Below are positions 36,036-46,569 of a stretch of 64,000 bases of DNA, piece after piece. A model generated the notes under the pieces. That model did no database searches and had not been told where the DNA came from. It worked only from the letters and a program-made list of their open reading frames with translations. The position numbers were made by a program, and so were the translations under genes. The first letter of the stretch is position 1. Each line of letters opens with the position of its first letter. This stretch comes from Zoogloea oleivorans (lineage in GTDB: Bacteria; Pseudomonadota; Gammaproteobacteria; Burkholderiales; Rhodocyclaceae): assembly GCF_008107625.1 (NCBI RefSeq), contig NZ_SDKK01000016.1, positions 62,001 through 126,000 on the forward strand, written 5' to 3'.

Positions 36036-37331
36036 ATGAACATCCACATCCAGAACGGCCGCCTGATCGACCCGGCCAACCGCATCGACGCCCAGCACGA
36101 CCTCTTCATCGCCGACGGCAAGATCGTCGGCGTCGGCACGGCCCCCGACGGTTTCACCGCCACGCGCACCCTCGACGCCAGCGGCCTCGTCGTCGCCCCC
36201 GGCCTCATCGACCTGGCAGCGCGCCTGCGCGAGCCCGGCTTCGAATACAAGGCCACCCTCGAATCCGAGATGGACGCGGCCATGGCCGGCGGCATCACCA
36301 GCCTGGCCATTCCGCCCGACACCGACCCGGTGCTCGACGAACCGGGCCTCGTCGAAATGCTGTGCTACCGGGCCAAGAAGCTCAACCGCGCCCACGTGTA
36401 CCCGATCGGCGCGCTGACCATCGGCCTCAAGGGCGAACACCTGTCCGAGATGGCCGAGCTGGTCGAAGCCGGCTGTGTCGCCTTCAGCCAGGCCAACACG
36501 CCCATCCTCGACACCCGCGTGCTCGGCCGCGCCATGCAGTACGCCAGCACCTTCGGCTTCCGCGTGTGGCTGCAGCCCCTTGATCCCTACCTGGCCAAGG
36601 GCGGCGTCGCCCACGACGGCGAAGTCGCCTCGCGCCTCGGCCTGCCCGGCATTCCGGCCAGCGCCGAGATCGTCGCCCTGTTCACCTACCTGCGCCTGGC
36701 CCGCCAGACCGGCGCCAAGCTGCACATCACCCGCCTGTCCAGCGGCGAGAGCCTCGATCTGATCGAACAGGCCCGCAAGGACGGCGTCGATGTGACCTGC
36801 GACGTAGCCGCCCACCACCTGCACCTGTGCGACATGGACATCGGCTATTTCAACCCCCACTGTCACGTAGTACCCCCCCTGCGCAGCCAGCGCGACCGTG
36901 CGGCCCTGTCGAAGGCACTGGCTGATGGCCGCATCAACGCCATCTGTTCCGACCACACGCCGGTCGATGACGACGCCAAGCAGGCACCCTTCAGCGAATC
37001 CGAGCCCGGCACCACCGGCCTCGAACTGCTCCTGCCCCTGACCCTCAAATGGGCCCAGGAGCACAAGTTGCCGCTGCTCGACGCGCTGGCCCGCATCACC
37101 TCCGAAGCCGCAAAAATCGCTGGCATTGCCAAGGGCGGTCACCTGTCGGTTGGTGCCCGTGCCGACATCTGCATCTTCGACCCGGATACCCACCAGCTCA
37201 TCACCCGCAGCATGCTGAAAAGCCAGGGCAAGAACACACCTTTCCTGGGCCTCGAACTGCCGGGCCGCGTGCATTACACGCTGGTCGAAGGCTCCCTGAT
37301 GTACGAAGCCGGGAACCTCACCAAGCGCTGA
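36036..37331 (+). CDS. pyrX: Inactive dihydroorotase homologue (PyrX/PyrC')
   Basis: 431 residues, full-length amidohydrolase fold. The metal-binding HxH is changed: the strand reads GLIDLAARLREPGFEYK, so both His are lost (Ala and Arg). Later motifs (KLHITRLSS, ICSDHTPVDDD) are kept. In Pseudomonas and relatives this protein has no dihydroorotase activity and is needed to assemble PyrB. The same role is likely here because pyrB ends 10 bases upstream. A strong terminator follows 20 bases after the stop. Confidence 0.93.
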   Translation: MNIHIQNGRLIDPANRIDAQHDLFIADGKIVGVGTAPDGFTATRTLDASGLVVAPGLIDLAARLREPGFEYKATLESEMDAAMAGGITSLAIPPDTDPVLDEPGLVEMLCYRAKKLNRAHVYPIGALTIGLKGEHLSEMAELVEAGCVAFSQANTPILDTRVLGRAMQYASTFGFRVWLQPLDPYLAKGGVAHDGEVASRLGLPGIPASAEIVALFTYLRLARQTGAKLHITRLSSGESLDLIEQARKDGVDVTCDVAAHHLHLCDMDIGYFNPHCHVVPPLRSQRDRAALSKALADGRINAICSDHTPVDDDAKQAPFSESEPGTTGLELLLPLTLKWAQEHKLPLLDALARITSEAAKIAGIAKGGHLSVGARADICIFDPDTHQLITRSMLKSQGKNTPFLGLELPGRVHYTLVEGSLMYEAGNLTKR

Positions 37332-37351
37332 ACCTCCGCGCGGGGTGTATT

Positions 37352-37385
37352 AAAAAGGCCCGGAGCTTTCACTCCGGGCCTTTTT
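37352..37385 (+). terminator. Rho-independent terminator of the pyr operon
   Basis: AAAAAGGCCCGGAG-CTTTCA-CTCCGGGCCTTTTT forms a GC-rich stem of 9 bp extended by A-T pairs, ending in a T-run on the plus strand and an A-run that also serves the minus strand. It is therefore bidirectional: it ends the yqgE-pyrX transcript and can end the TRAP permease transcript. Confidence 0.9.
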
Positions 37386-37405
37386 CACGTCATTCAGGGG
37401 GCCTG

Positions 37406-38926
37406 TTACTTCTTGTCACCCTGCAAGGCCTTTTCGAGGGCCTTGACAGCATCATCCTCCGGTACGGCAGGAATGGCGTCATCGGCAGGTTTCGCGGCTT
37501 CATCCTTGGGTTCGTTGCCGAACTGAATCGGCGTGTCGTCCTGGGCCTCGCCTTCCGGCACGACAATCTCCACCGTATCGGTATCGACGGTCGCCTGCTT
37601 GTCGAGCCCCATCGTCACCAGTTGCGGGAACAGGATGATGATCGCCACCATAATGATCTGGATGATGACGAAAGGCACCGCCCCCCAGTAAATCTGGGTC
37701 GTCTTGATGGATGGCGGCGCCACCGAGCGCAGGTAGAACAGCGCGAAACCAAAGGGCGGATGCATGAAGGAAGTCTGCATGTTCACCCCGAGCAGCACGC
37801 CGAACCAGATCAGATCGATACCCAGTTTCTCGGCCACCGGCGCCAACAGCGGCACCACGATGAAGGCCAGCTCAAAGAAATCGAGGAAGAAGGCCAGCAG
37901 GAAGATCAGGATGTTCACCACGATCAGGAAACCAAGCTGACCACCGGGCAGTCCGGCCAGCAGATGCTCGACCCACAGATGCCCCTCCACGCCATAGAAG
38001 GTCAGCGAAAACACCCGCGCGCCCACCAGAATGAAGACCACGAAGGTAGTCAGCTTGGCAGTGGTTTCCATAGCCTGCTTGAGCAAGGAAATGTCGAGGC
38101 GCTTGCGCATGAAGGCCATCATCAGGGCGCCAAAAGCCCCCATCGCACCACCTTCGGTAGGCGTCGCAATACCCAGGAAGATGGTGCCGAGAACCAGGAA
38201 AATCAGCAGCAGCGGCGGCACCAGGCTTGTCAGCACACGCAGGAACAGCTTGGCGCCGCGCAGGGTCCGCGCTTCGGGCGGCAGGGCCGGCGCCATGGCG
38301 GGCTTGAAGACTGCCACCAAGCCCACATAGCCAACATACAGAGCCGTCAGCACAAGGCCCGGAATCAGCGCCCCCTGGTACATGTCGCCCACCGAACGAC
38401 CGAGCTGATCGGCCATGATGATCAGCACGAGGGACGGCGGAATGATCTGCGCCAGTGTGCCGGAGGCCGCGATCACGCCCGTGGCGAGGCGCTGGTCATA
38501 GCCGTAGCGCATCATGATCGGCAACGAGATGAGGCCCATGGAGATCACCGAAGCGGCCACCACGCCGGTCGTCGCCGCAAGAATCGCACCAACGAAAATC
38601 ACCGCAAAAGCCAGGCCGCCGCGCACCGGGCCGAAGAGCTGGCCGATGGTATCGAGGAGATCCTCGGCCATGCCTGATCGTTCGAGGACCAGGCCCATGA
38701 AGGTGAAAAAGGGAATGGCGAGCAGGGTGTCGTTGGACATCACCCCGAAGATACGGTCAGGCAGCGCCTGGAACAGGGCCGGGGTAAGCAGGCCCAATTC
38801 GATGCCGATAAGGCCGAAGACGACGCCATTGGCGGCCAGGGCGAAAGCCACTGGATAGCCGAACAACAAGAAGATGACCAGCGACCCGAACATCAGGGGC
38901 GCCATGTTGGCAGCAATGAACTCCAT
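37406..38926 (-). CDS. TRAP transporter large permease (DctM-type) with acidic tail
   Basis: 506 residues; family members have about 430. Twelve or more hydrophobic segments; typical pieces include LVIFLLFGYPVAFALAANGV and IPFFTFMGLVLERSGMAEDLL. TRAP permeases import carboxylates or similar acids with sodium. After the last helix comes an extra acidic and Lys-rich tail of about 75 residues (VPEGEAQDDTPIQ, ALEKALQGDKK) that is not part of the usual protein. The start follows the small permease stop directly. The solute-binding protein gene is not nearby. Confidence 0.9.
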   Translation of the reverse strand: MEFIAANMAPLMFGSLVIFLLFGYPVAFALAANGVVFGLIGIELGLLTPALFQALPDRIFGVMSNDTLLAIPFFTFMGLVLERSGMAEDLLDTIGQLFGPVRGGLAFAVIFVGAILAATTGVVAASVISMGLISLPIMMRYGYDQRLATGVIAASGTLAQIIPPSLVLIIMADQLGRSVGDMYQGALIPGLVLTALYVGYVGLVAVFKPAMAPALPPEARTLRGAKLFLRVLTSLVPPLLLIFLVLGTIFLGIATPTEGGAMGAFGALMMAFMRKRLDISLLKQAMETTAKLTTFVVFILVGARVFSLTFYGVEGHLWVEHLLAGLPGGQLGFLIVVNILIFLLAFFLDFFELAFIVVPLLAPVAEKLGIDLIWFGVLLGVNMQTSFMHPPFGFALFYLRSVAPPSIKTTQIYWGAVPFVIIQIIMVAIIILFPQLVTMGLDKQATVDTDTVEIVVPEGEAQDDTPIQFGNEPKDEAAKPADDAIPAVPEDDAVKALEKALQGDKK

Positions 38927-39517
38927 TTAAACGGTCTCCCCGCGCTGTTGCTTGATGGCCCTGGCCAGCTCCTCTTCGGGAGTCGGAACATGCTGCTTGG
39001 CGTTGGGATCGCTGATCAGGCCCTTGAGGAAGGCAATACGCTTGATCAGTTCGGAGAACCCCTGAAGGATCAGCAGGAAGAAACCCACCGGAACCAGCGC
39101 GCGCACCGGCCAGACAATCAGGCCGCCGGCGTTGGACGAGTACTCGTTATTAAGGAAGGAGTTAACGAAGATCGGCCACGACAGGTAGAGCACCGCCACC
39201 GCCATCGGCGCCAGAAAGAAGAGCGTGCCAACGATGTCGATCCACGCCAGGACCTGGGGTGAAAAATGACTCGACACCACATCGATGCGTACGTGCTCGT
39301 TGCGCATCAGGGTGTAGCCGGCGCACAAAAGAAAGATCGCCGAAAAGAGGTACCACTGGATCTCCAGCAAACCATTGGAGCTGTAATTGACGGCGTAACG
39401 CACAAAGGCATTGATGGCACTGATCAGGGTAACGATCAGGACCAGCCAGATCGTCGCCTTGCCGACGCGTTCGGTAAGCGCATCAATGGCGCGCGATATC
39501 TTGAGCAGGGCTTGCAC
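38927..39517 (-). CDS. TRAP transporter small permease (DctQ-type)
   Basis: 196 residues with four membrane helices; TIWLVLIVTLISAINAFVRY and EIQWYLFSAIFLLCAGYTLMRNEHVRIDV-like regions fit DctQ. I chose GTG 39517 because AAAGGAGG lies 8 bases before it; the GTG at 39526 sits inside that ribosome site. Its stop touches the large permease ATG. No solute-binding protein gene is seen upstream, so the system's ligand is unknown. Confidence 0.87.
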   Translation of the reverse strand: MQALLKISRAIDALTERVGKATIWLVLIVTLISAINAFVRYAVNYSSNGLLEIQWYLFSAIFLLCAGYTLMRNEHVRIDVVSSHFSPQVLAWIDIVGTLFFLAPMAVAVLYLSWPIFVNSFLNNEYSSNAGGLIVWPVRALVPVGFFLLILQGFSELIKRIAFLKGLISDPNAKQHVPTPEEELARAIKQQRGETV

Positions 39518-39739
39518 GTCCCGCACCTCCTTTGATTGTAAGAATCTCTGACTGCCAAGTGATGCAGCAGCATTTTATGGGGTCGGATTATCGGCGAGAT
39601 TGGGCAGGCAACAATCAGGGATTACGCCTACCGTAGCGTCACGCTCCTGAAAACCCGGCAGCGGCGCGGCATCCCTCCGCCTTCACTACCCGGCTCATGA
39701 GATACTTTTGGTCCTTTTTCCCGATACCGTATCGCAACA

Positions 39740-40378
39740 ATGTCTACCCGCATCTGCCTGGTTCGCCACGGTGAAACGGCCTGGAATGCCGAACGACGCC
39801 TCCAGGGCCACATCGACATCCCCCTCAACGAAACCGGCCTCGCCCAGGCGCGCGCTACCGCAACCAGCCTTGCCAGCGAGCGCTTCGACGCCGCCTACTG
39901 CTCGGACCTCACCCGCGCCCGCCAGACCGCTGCCGCCATTGCCACCCACTGCGGCCTGACGCCCGGCTTTGATGCCGGCCTGCGCGAGCGTCACTATGGC
40001 GGCTTTCAGGCCCTCACCTACGACGAAGCCCGAACCCGCTTCCCCGTGGACTATCGGCGCTTCGAAACTCGCGACCCGGACTTCGTCTTTCCCGAGGGCG
40101 GCGAGAGCCTGCGCGAGTTCGCCGGCCGCATCCACACGGCCCTCGAACACATCGCCAAGATACATCAGGGCGGCACGGTGCTGGTCGTCACCCACGGCGG
40201 TGTACTCGACATCGCCCATCGCCTCGCCACCGGCAAGCACCTGGAGGCGCCCCGGGATTTCACCATTCCCAACGCCGCACTGAACTGGATCGGCCACGAC
40301 GGCGAAAACTGGTCACTGATCGCCTGGGCCGAACAACGCCATCTGGCTGGCGCCCTCGACGAACTGCCTAACGCATGA
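39740..40378 (+). CDS. Histidine phosphatase family protein (phosphoglycerate-mutase-like)
   Basis: 212 residues. The phosphohistidine motif [10 protein letters not shown] is at the N-terminus, Arg/His/Glu catalytic residues follow in [10 protein letters not shown] and [10 protein letters not shown], and VVTHGGVLD is the second His. It resembles GpmB/CobC-type phosphatases; the substrate is not evident. The 222 bases upstream hold no recognised element. Confidence 0.88.
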   Translation: MSTRICLVRHGETAWNAERRLQGHIDIPLNETGLAQARATATSLASERFDAAYCSDLTRARQTAAAIATHCGLTPGFDAGLRERHYGGFQALTYDEARTRFPVDYRRFETRDPDFVFPEGGESLREFAGRIHTALEHIAKIHQGGTVLVVTHGGVLDIAHRLATGKHLEAPRDFTIPNAALNWIGHDGENWSLIAWAEQRHLAGALDELPNA

Positions 40379-40478
40379 TGCAAGCGTCGAATATCACCTT
40401 TCGCTAAAGTTTCCGGGAGACCAGCCGTTTCTCCGGTTCGTCACTTGCCATTATGGCAAAACCGGCCGGAGCCCCGTC

Positions 40479-42518
40479 ATGCTGAATCTCAATCGCTTTT
40501 CCCTCGTTCACCAGATCGCTCTGGCTGCAACAATCGTCAGCATTGCCATATTTACTGCGCTGATTGCGTTTACTACCTACTTTGCCGAACACGCTGCCGT
40601 GGCAAAGACCGAGGAGGAGCTCAACAACCAGATCAAGGGCGTGGTCCGCATGCTCGAACTGAGCCATGACAACGCCGTCGCCCATGCCGGCAAGGGTGTG
40701 ACACGCCTTAAAGACAACCTTGGAAAACTGCGCATTGGCCCCGACATGGCCGCCTCGGGCACTTATCAGATTCCCGTCGTCCGCAGTGGAGACCGGATTG
40801 TTAACGGCAATATCCCCTTGCTGGAAACCCTGCGTCAGCAAATCGACGCTGACCCGGCCCTGCTCCTGCGCATCGGCGACGAATTCATTCGTGCCGCCAC
40901 GCTCCTCAAGAGCAAGGATGGCAAAAGCACGGAAGGAACCCCGATTCCCCAGAACAGCAATGAAGTGCGGGCCCTCCTTTCCGGCAAAAGCTATGTCGGT
41001 GTCGTCAAGCGGTCCGGCAAATACTATATCTCTGCGATAGACCCCATTACCGATGATAGTGGCAAGGTTGTCGGCGCCCTCGCCGCACGCGTTGCCATCC
41101 AGGGCGACATGGAGCGCCTCTTCAAGTCCCTCGCCGACATCAAGTCCGGCAGCAGCGGCTACGCTTATGTGCTGGCGCCAAACGAAGACATCGCCAAGAC
41201 CGAACTCATCTACCATCCAACCCTCGGGGGCAAGCTGCTCGGCGAAATCAACAATCCGGGCCTGACCCGTATCGTGGAAGAGCAAGTCCGGCGCAAGCAG
41301 GGCATGATGACCTACAACTGGAGCCGCACTCCCGGCGGGCCTGAGACCGAGCCCAAGATGGTCGTTTTCGAAAATGCGCCCTCGTGGGGCTGGATTGTCG
41401 CCACAGGCAGCTTCATCGACGAATTCACCGTTGAAGCCCGCAGCCTGCGCAACACCCTGATTGCCCTGTGCCTGGGTGGCGCCCTGCTGCTGACGCTGGT
41501 TCTGTACCTCATCACCCGCAATCGCCTGTCGCCCATTCGCGGCCTGCTCGATGCCACCCAGCGCATCGGCCAGGGAGACCTGACCGTGCGCTTCCCCGAT
41601 ACGCCTGCCAGCAGCAGCAACGAACTTCATCTGATTACCCGCTCGCTGGACACCACCACCCGCCAGATCGGAACCTTGATCAGCGATGTCGTCCGGACAT
41701 CCAATGCCGTCAAGGCCGCCGCCCGTGAAGTCCGCCTCGGCTCCGACAACGTGGTCAGTGCCACCTCGATCCAGAGCGAAGCGGCGTCGGGCCTCGCCTC
41801 CGCCATTGAAGAACTGTCGGTCAGCATCACCCACGTATCCGACAGTGCCGCCCTCGCCCACGACATCACCCAGCGGGCCCAGGCCCATACGGACGACGGT
41901 GGCGCCAAGGTACGTGACATGATCGGCGGCATGGACCGGATCGCCAGCGAGATCGACAAGGCCGGCGAAGCGGTAAATCTGCTTTCGGAACGTTCAGCGC
42001 GCATCTCCAACATCGGCAAGATCATCAACGAGATCGCTGACCAAACCAACCTGCTGGCCCTTAACGCAGCCATCGAGGCGGCCCGGGCCGGCGAGAGTGG
42101 CCGTGGCTTCGCGGTGGTCGCCGACGAAGTACGCAAACTGGCGGAGCGGACAGCCAGCTCAACCCGCGAAATTTCGGCCACGGTGGCAGAAGTGCAAAGT
42201 GAAGCCAACCGGGTTGTCGCCATGATTCACGGTGTCACCGGCGGCGTGCGCAACGGCGTTCAACTGGCCACCGATTCCGGCTCCGTGCTTGAGAGCATCC
42301 GCAACGAAAGCGCCCGCACCACCAGTGCCGTCAATGACATTGCCAATGCCACGCGTGAGCAGAGCGCAGCCAGTCAGGAGGTGGCTCGCGGCGTCGAGCA
42401 CATCGCCCAGATGGCCGAACAGAACAATCAGGTCACCCGTCACACTCACGAGCAAACAGCCTTGCTTGAACAAATGGCCTCCGAACTGGAGGCGAAGGTC
42501 AGCCACTTCCGCGTTTGA
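40479..42518 (+). CDS. Methyl-accepting chemotaxis protein with a Cache-type sensor
   Basis: 679 residues. Membrane helix 1 is about 10-34. A periplasmic Cache_3-Cache_2-like domain (about 35-320) includes [20 protein letters not shown] and SGYAYVL. Helix 2 is about 326-347; HAMP follows, then a kinase-control hairpin ([20 protein letters not shown] near 520). The ligand is probably a small organic acid or similar, but this is inferred from the Cache type. No CheR-binding pentapeptide ends the protein (SHFRV). Confidence 0.92.
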   Translation: MLNLNRFSLVHQIALAATIVSIAIFTALIAFTTYFAEHAAVAKTEEELNNQIKGVVRMLELSHDNAVAHAGKGVTRLKDNLGKLRIGPDMAASGTYQIPVVRSGDRIVNGNIPLLETLRQQIDADPALLLRIGDEFIRAATLLKSKDGKSTEGTPIPQNSNEVRALLSGKSYVGVVKRSGKYYISAIDPITDDSGKVVGALAARVAIQGDMERLFKSLADIKSGSSGYAYVLAPNEDIAKTELIYHPTLGGKLLGEINNPGLTRIVEEQVRRKQGMMTYNWSRTPGGPETEPKMVVFENAPSWGWIVATGSFIDEFTVEARSLRNTLIALCLGGALLLTLVLYLITRNRLSPIRGLLDATQRIGQGDLTVRFPDTPASSSNELHLITRSLDTTTRQIGTLISDVVRTSNAVKAAAREVRLGSDNVVSATSIQSEAASGLASAIEELSVSITHVSDSAALAHDITQRAQAHTDDGGAKVRDMIGGMDRIASEIDKAGEAVNLLSERSARISNIGKIINEIADQTNLLALNAAIEAARAGESGRGFAVVADEVRKLAERTASSTREISATVAEVQSEANRVVAMIHGVTGGVRNGVQLATDSGSVLESIRNESARTTSAVNDIANATREQSAASQEVARGVEHIAQMAEQNNQVTRHTHEQTALLEQMASELEAKVSHFRV

Positions 42519-42536
42519 ACCGCCAATCCGGCAAGA

Positions 42537-42562
42537 CCTGCCGCCCTTTCAAGGGCAGCAGG
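42537..42562. terminator. Imperfect hairpin after the chemoreceptor gene
   Basis: CCTGC/GCAGG and CCCTT/AAGGG form a stem with one internal mismatch, 19 bases after the chemoreceptor stop. A weak T content follows (TTGATTGT). It probably ends that transcript; it lies 74 bases before glyA. Confidence 0.4.
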
Positions 42563-42635
42563 TTGATTGTCGCTTTCGGCAAGCCTTAAGTGCCGTGTTA
42601 AACTCTCTTTTTGACTCAAGCCCACCTGGATCGCC

Positions 42636-43886
42636 ATGTTTTCCAAGCAAAATACCCTCGCCAAAGTTGACCCCGAACTGTGGCAGGCCATTGAGGCCGA
42701 AAACCGTCGTCAGGAAGATCACATCGAACTGATCGCCTCCGAGAACTACGTCAGTGCAGCTGTCATGGAAGCCCAGGGCTCCCAGCTCACCAACAAGTAC
42801 GCGGAAGGTTATCCGGGCAAGCGCTATTACGGCGGCTGTGAGTTCGTCGATCTGGCCGAGCAGCTCGCCATTGATCGCCTCAAGACCCTGTTTGGCGCCG
42901 AAGCAGCCAATGTCCAGCCGAACTCCGGCTCCCAGGCCAACCAGGCCGTGCTGATGGCATTCGCCAAGCCCGGCGACACCATCATGGGCATGAGCCTGGC
43001 CGAAGGCGGCCACCTCACCCACGGCATGCCGCTGAACATGTCCGGCAAGTGGTTCAACGTCGTCGCCTACGGCCTCGACAAGAACGAAGAGATCGACTAC
43101 GACAAGATGGAAGCGCTGGCCCGCGAGCACAAGCCGCGCATCATCATTGCCGGCGCCTCCGCCTACGCCCTGCGCATCGACTTCGAGCGCTTCGCCAAGA
43201 TCGCCAAGGAAATCGGCGCGATCTTCTGGGTGGACATGGCCCACTACGCCGGCCTCATCGCCGCAGGTTACTACCCCAACCCGGTGCCCCACGCCGACGT
43301 GGTCACCTCCACCACCCACAAAACGCTCCGCGGCCCGCGCGGCGGCATCATCCTGATGAAGGCCGAGCACGAGAAGGCCCTCAACTCGGCCATCTTCCCG
43401 GGCCTCCAGGGTGGACCGCTGATGCACGTCATCGCCGCCAAGGCGGTGGCCTTCAAGGAAGCAGCCGAGCCCGAGTTCAAGCGCTACCAGGAACAGGTTC
43501 TTGCCAATGCCCGCGTGATGGCGCGCGTGCTGGGTGAAGAGCGTGGCCTGCGCATCGTCTCCGGCCGCACCGAAAGCCACGTGTTCCTGGTCGACCTCCA
43601 GTCCAAGAACATCACCGGCAAGGAAGCCGAAGCAGCCCTCGGCCGTGCCCACATCACCGTCAACAAAAACTCGATCCCCAACGATCCGCAGAAGCCTTTC
43701 GTGACTTCCGGCATCCGCCTCGGCTCACCGGCGATGACCACCCGCGGCTTCACCGAAATCGAGGCCGAGCGCATCGCACACCTCATCGCCGACGTGCTCG
43801 ACAATCCCAACGACGAAGCCATCACCGAAAACGTGCGCGCCAAGGTAGCCGAGCTGTGCCGCAAGTTCCCGGTGTACGGCGCGTAA
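42636..43886 (+). CDS. glyA: Serine hydroxymethyltransferase
   Basis: 416 residues, normal size. It interconverts serine and glycine with tetrahydrofolate, feeding the C1 pool. The PLP-binding lysine is in [13 protein letters not shown] (near residue 228), with LIASENYVS and [11 protein letters not shown]. The ATG is followed 1.2 kb later by nrdR with a 33-base gap, so glyA-nrdR-ribD forms the usual cluster. The 118-base leader shows no glycine riboswitch. Confidence 0.97.
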   Translation: MFSKQNTLAKVDPELWQAIEAENRRQEDHIELIASENYVSAAVMEAQGSQLTNKYAEGYPGKRYYGGCEFVDLAEQLAIDRLKTLFGAEAANVQPNSGSQANQAVLMAFAKPGDTIMGMSLAEGGHLTHGMPLNMSGKWFNVVAYGLDKNEEIDYDKMEALAREHKPRIIIAGASAYALRIDFERFAKIAKEIGAIFWVDMAHYAGLIAAGYYPNPVPHADVVTSTTHKTLRGPRGGIILMKAEHEKALNSAIFPGLQGGPLMHVIAAKAVAFKEAAEPEFKRYQEQVLANARVMARVLGEERGLRIVSGRTESHVFLVDLQSKNITGKEAEAALGRAHITVNKNSIPNDPQKPFVTSGIRLGSPAMTTRGFTEIEAERIAHLIADVLDNPNDEAITENVRAKVAELCRKFPVYGA

Positions 43887-43919
43887 TCGACGTAAACAGG
43901 CAGGCACGCGCACTCGCCC

Positions 43920-44399
43920 ATGCATTGCCCTTTCTGCGGCGCCGACAACACCCAGGTCACCGACACCCGTGAAAACGAGGACGGTGACACCGTTCGGCGC
44001 CGCCGTCGCTGCCTCTCCTGCGACAAGCGCTTCACGACTTATGAGCGCATCGACCTCAAGATGCCGCAAGTGGTCAAAAAGAATGGCAGTCGTACCGACT
44101 ACAGCCACGACAAGCTCCTCGGCAGCCTGAGTCTGGCCCTGCGCAAGCGCCCGGTCACCGCCGAAAGCGTCGATGCCGCCGTCGATCGCATCGAAGCCAA
44201 GCTCCTTTCCCTCGGTGAACGCGAAGTCGGCTCCGAACGCATTGGCGAACTCGTCATGCGCGAGCTCAAGAAGCTCGACAAGGTCGCCTACATCCGTTTT
44301 GCCTCTGTCTATCGCGCCTTCGAGGACGTGGACGAATTCTCGGAAGTCATCCGGGAAGTCACCACCAAACCCCGCGGCCGTCCTCCCAAGGCCTCCTGA
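43920..44399 (+). CDS. nrdR: Transcriptional repressor NrdR
   Basis: 159 residues. The zinc ribbon [20 protein letters not shown] is followed by [13 protein letters not shown]; the ATP-cone domain begins near residue 49 ([19 protein letters not shown]). NrdR senses ATP/dATP and represses ribonucleotide reductase genes. It sits between glyA and ribD, as in most Proteobacteria. Confidence 0.97.
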   Translation: MHCPFCGADNTQVTDTRENEDGDTVRRRRRCLSCDKRFTTYERIDLKMPQVVKKNGSRTDYSHDKLLGSLSLALRKRPVTAESVDAAVDRIEAKLLSLGEREVGSERIGELVMRELKKLDKVAYIRFASVYRAFEDVDEFSEVIREVTTKPRGRPPKAS

Positions 44400-44410
44400 A
44401 GATTCTGTCC

Positions 44411-45499
44411 ATGAGCGCCACCGCCGACGATTACCGGTGGATGGCCCGCGCCCTCGAACTTGCCGAGCGCGGGCTGTACACCACTACGCCCAATCCCCGT
44501 GTCGGCTGCGTCATTGTCCGTGACGGCCAGATGGTCGGCGAAGGCTGGCACATTCGCGCTGGCGAACCCCACGCGGAAGTCCATGCCCTCGCCATGGCCG
44601 GCGAGCAAGCTCGTGGCGCCACCGCCTACGTCACCCTGGAGCCCTGCTCCCACCACGGCCGCACCCCACCCTGTGCCGAAGCCCTGGTCAACGCCGGCCT
44701 CAGCCGGGTCGTCGTGGCGATGGAAGACCCGAATCCGCTGGTGGCCGGCAAAGGCCTCACCCGCCTGCGCGACAGCGGCATCGAGGTACTGTCCGGCATC
44801 CAGGAAGCCGAAGCCCGCGAACTCAATATCGGCTTTATCTCACGCATGACCCGCGGCCGACCGTGGCTACGCCTCAAGGCTGCCGCCACCCTGGATGGCA
44901 AGACCGCCCTCAACAACGGGGTCTCCCAGTGGATCACCGGCGATGATGCCCGGCGCGACGCCCACCGCTGGCGGGCCCGCTCCTGTGCGGTACTGACCGG
45001 CATAGGCACCGTGCGTGACGACGACCCGCAACTCACCGTCCGCGCCATTCCCACCGAACGGCAGCCCCTGCGCATCGTGGTCGATGCCCGCCTCGAAACC
45101 CCCCTCAGCGCCAAAATCCTCGACGGCAGCCCGGTGCTGATCGCCGGGGCCGTAGACGACGCAGAGCGCATCGCAGCTCTCAAGCGGCGCGGCGCCGACG
45201 TACTGATTCTTCCCAACACCGGCGGCAAGGTCGATTTGCCTGCCCTGATGACCGAACTTGGGCAGCGGGGCATCAACGAAGTCATGGCGGAAAGCGGCTT
45301 CAAGCTCAACGGCTCGCTGCTGCGCGAAGGCTGCGTGGACGAGCTGATCCTCTACTTCGCCCCCGCGCTGGTGGGCGACGCTGCCGGCGGCCTCTTCAAT
45401 CTCCCAGCCCTCACCAGCCTCACCGACAAACGGCAGCTCGTCTTCCGCGACGTCCGCCTGGTCGGTCACGACCTGCGCATCCTTGCCCGCCCGGCCTGA
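44411..45499 (+). CDS. ribD: Riboflavin biosynthesis deaminase/reductase
   Basis: 362 residues. The N-terminal deaminase carries the zinc motif HAEVHALAMAGEQARG and TLEPCSHHGRTPPC. The C-terminal reductase (from about residue 148) begins RPWLRLKAAATLDGKTAL. It does two steps of riboflavin synthesis. Start 11 bases after nrdR. No FMN riboswitch was seen. Confidence 0.97.
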   Translation: MSATADDYRWMARALELAERGLYTTTPNPRVGCVIVRDGQMVGEGWHIRAGEPHAEVHALAMAGEQARGATAYVTLEPCSHHGRTPPCAEALVNAGLSRVVVAMEDPNPLVAGKGLTRLRDSGIEVLSGIQEAEARELNIGFISRMTRGRPWLRLKAAATLDGKTALNNGVSQWITGDDARRDAHRWRARSCAVLTGIGTVRDDDPQLTVRAIPTERQPLRIVVDARLETPLSAKILDGSPVLIAGAVDDAERIAALKRRGADVLILPNTGGKVDLPALMTELGQRGINEVMAESGFKLNGSLLREGCVDELILYFAPALVGDAAGGLFNLPALTSLTDKRQLVFRDVRLVGHDLRILARPA

Positions 45500-45529
45500 A
45501 GCGGCGCCTCTCCGGAAATCTGCAAACCT

Positions 45530-45543
45530 TTGACATAAGTCAG
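45530..45543 (+). promoter_or_regulatory. FNR/DNR-like box upstream of the beta-propeller gene
   Basis: TTGAC-ATAA-GTCAG matches TTGAC-N4-GTCAA except for the last base. It lies about 73 bases before the propeller gene's ATG. FNR/DNR-type regulators control anaerobic and denitrification genes; control here is inferred. No strong -10 was fixed. Confidence 0.4.
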
Positions 45544-45609
45544 CCTCGGGGGTCAACGTGGCCCATGCCGGGCCGTTAAGCGCTACTTGTTCGCCACCCC
45601 GCCCAGTCC

Positions 45610-46569
45610 ATGAAGCTCCCGCACCTGATCGGCCTCCTCGCCTCCGCCTTCCTGTCGATCTACGCCCACGCGGAAACCGCCATCGTTCTCAATTCGGTCG
45701 ACGAGAACGTCAGCTTTATCGACACCAAAACCTACAAGGAAACCGGTAAATCGCCAGCCTGCAAGGAGCCCCATCACCTGATCGCCACGCCGGACGACAC
45801 ATCGGTGATCGTCGCCTGTGCGATCTCGAATGAACTGGTCTTCTTCGACGCGAAGACCGGCAAGGAACAGAAGCGCATCAAGAACATCTCCGATCCTTAT
45901 CAGCTCGGCTTCTCGCCGGACAACAGGTGGTTCGTGGCCAACTCTCTGCGCCTTGACCGGGTCGATCTCTACAGCGCCACCGACTACAAGCTGGTCACCC
46001 GCATCCCTGCAGCCAAAACACCGTCCCACATGGCCTTCGACAAGGCCAGCCAGTTCGTCTTCATCACACTGCAGGACTCCAACGAAATCCTCGCCATCGA
46101 CCTCAAGACCCAGCAACCCCTGTGGAAGCTGCCGGTTGGCCCCACACCTGCCGGCATCCACATGACGCCGGACGACAAATACCTGCTGGTCGGCATCATG
46201 GGTGCGGATTACGTGGAAGTCATCGACTGGCGCGCCCGCAAGACCATCAAGAAAATCGTTACCGCAAAAGCGGCCCATAACTTTCTCGCCCGGGGTGACG
46301 GCCGGCACGTCTTTGTATCCAACCGCACCGTGAATGGCAGCATCTCCCTGGTGGACATGCAGACACTGACCGAAGTGGAGAAATACGATGTGCCCGGCGG
46401 CCCCGACGACATGGAAATCCGTGCCGACGGCAAGGAGCTGTGGGCCACCGCCCGCTTCGCACGCAAGGTGCAGGTGATCGACCTGGAGCAGAAGAAGGTT
46501 TCCTACTCGATTCCCGTGGGCCGCTCACCCCACGGCGTGTCCTTCATCAATCACGCGGCACGGCAGTGA
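45610..46569 (+). CDS. Exported YncE-like beta-propeller protein
   Basis: 319 residues with a signal peptide (IGLLASAFLSIYAHA). Seven repeats with IxTPDDT, LGFSPDNRWF and MTPDDKYLLVG wording form the YVTN/cytochrome-d1-like propeller. No heme ligand of NirS was recognised. It ends by overlapping the deacetylase-like start by one base (TGATG). An FNR-like site lies upstream. Role unknown. Confidence 0.8.
   Translation: MKLPHLIGLLASAFLSIYAHAETAIVLNSVDENVSFIDTKTYKETGKSPACKEPHHLIATPDDTSVIVACAISNELVFFDAKTGKEQKRIKNISDPYQLGFSPDNRWFVANSLRLDRVDLYSATDYKLVTRIPAAKTPSHMAFDKASQFVFITLQDSNEILAIDLKTQQPLWKLPVGPTPAGIHMTPDDKYLLVGIMGADYVEVIDWRARKTIKKIVTAKAAHNFLARGDGRHVFVSNRTVNGSISLVDMQTLTEVEKYDVPGGPDDMEIRADGKELWATARFARKVQVIDLEQKKVSYSIPVGRSPHGVSFINHAARQ

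Noticed and set aside
36036-37331. pyrX as a decayed pseudogene
   Set aside because: The frame is full-length, coupled to pyrB and keeps other family motifs, as in the known non-catalytic PyrX.
42519-42635. Glycine riboswitch in front of glyA
   Set aside because: Only 118 bases are available and part forms the terminator-like hairpin; no tandem aptamer pattern was seen.
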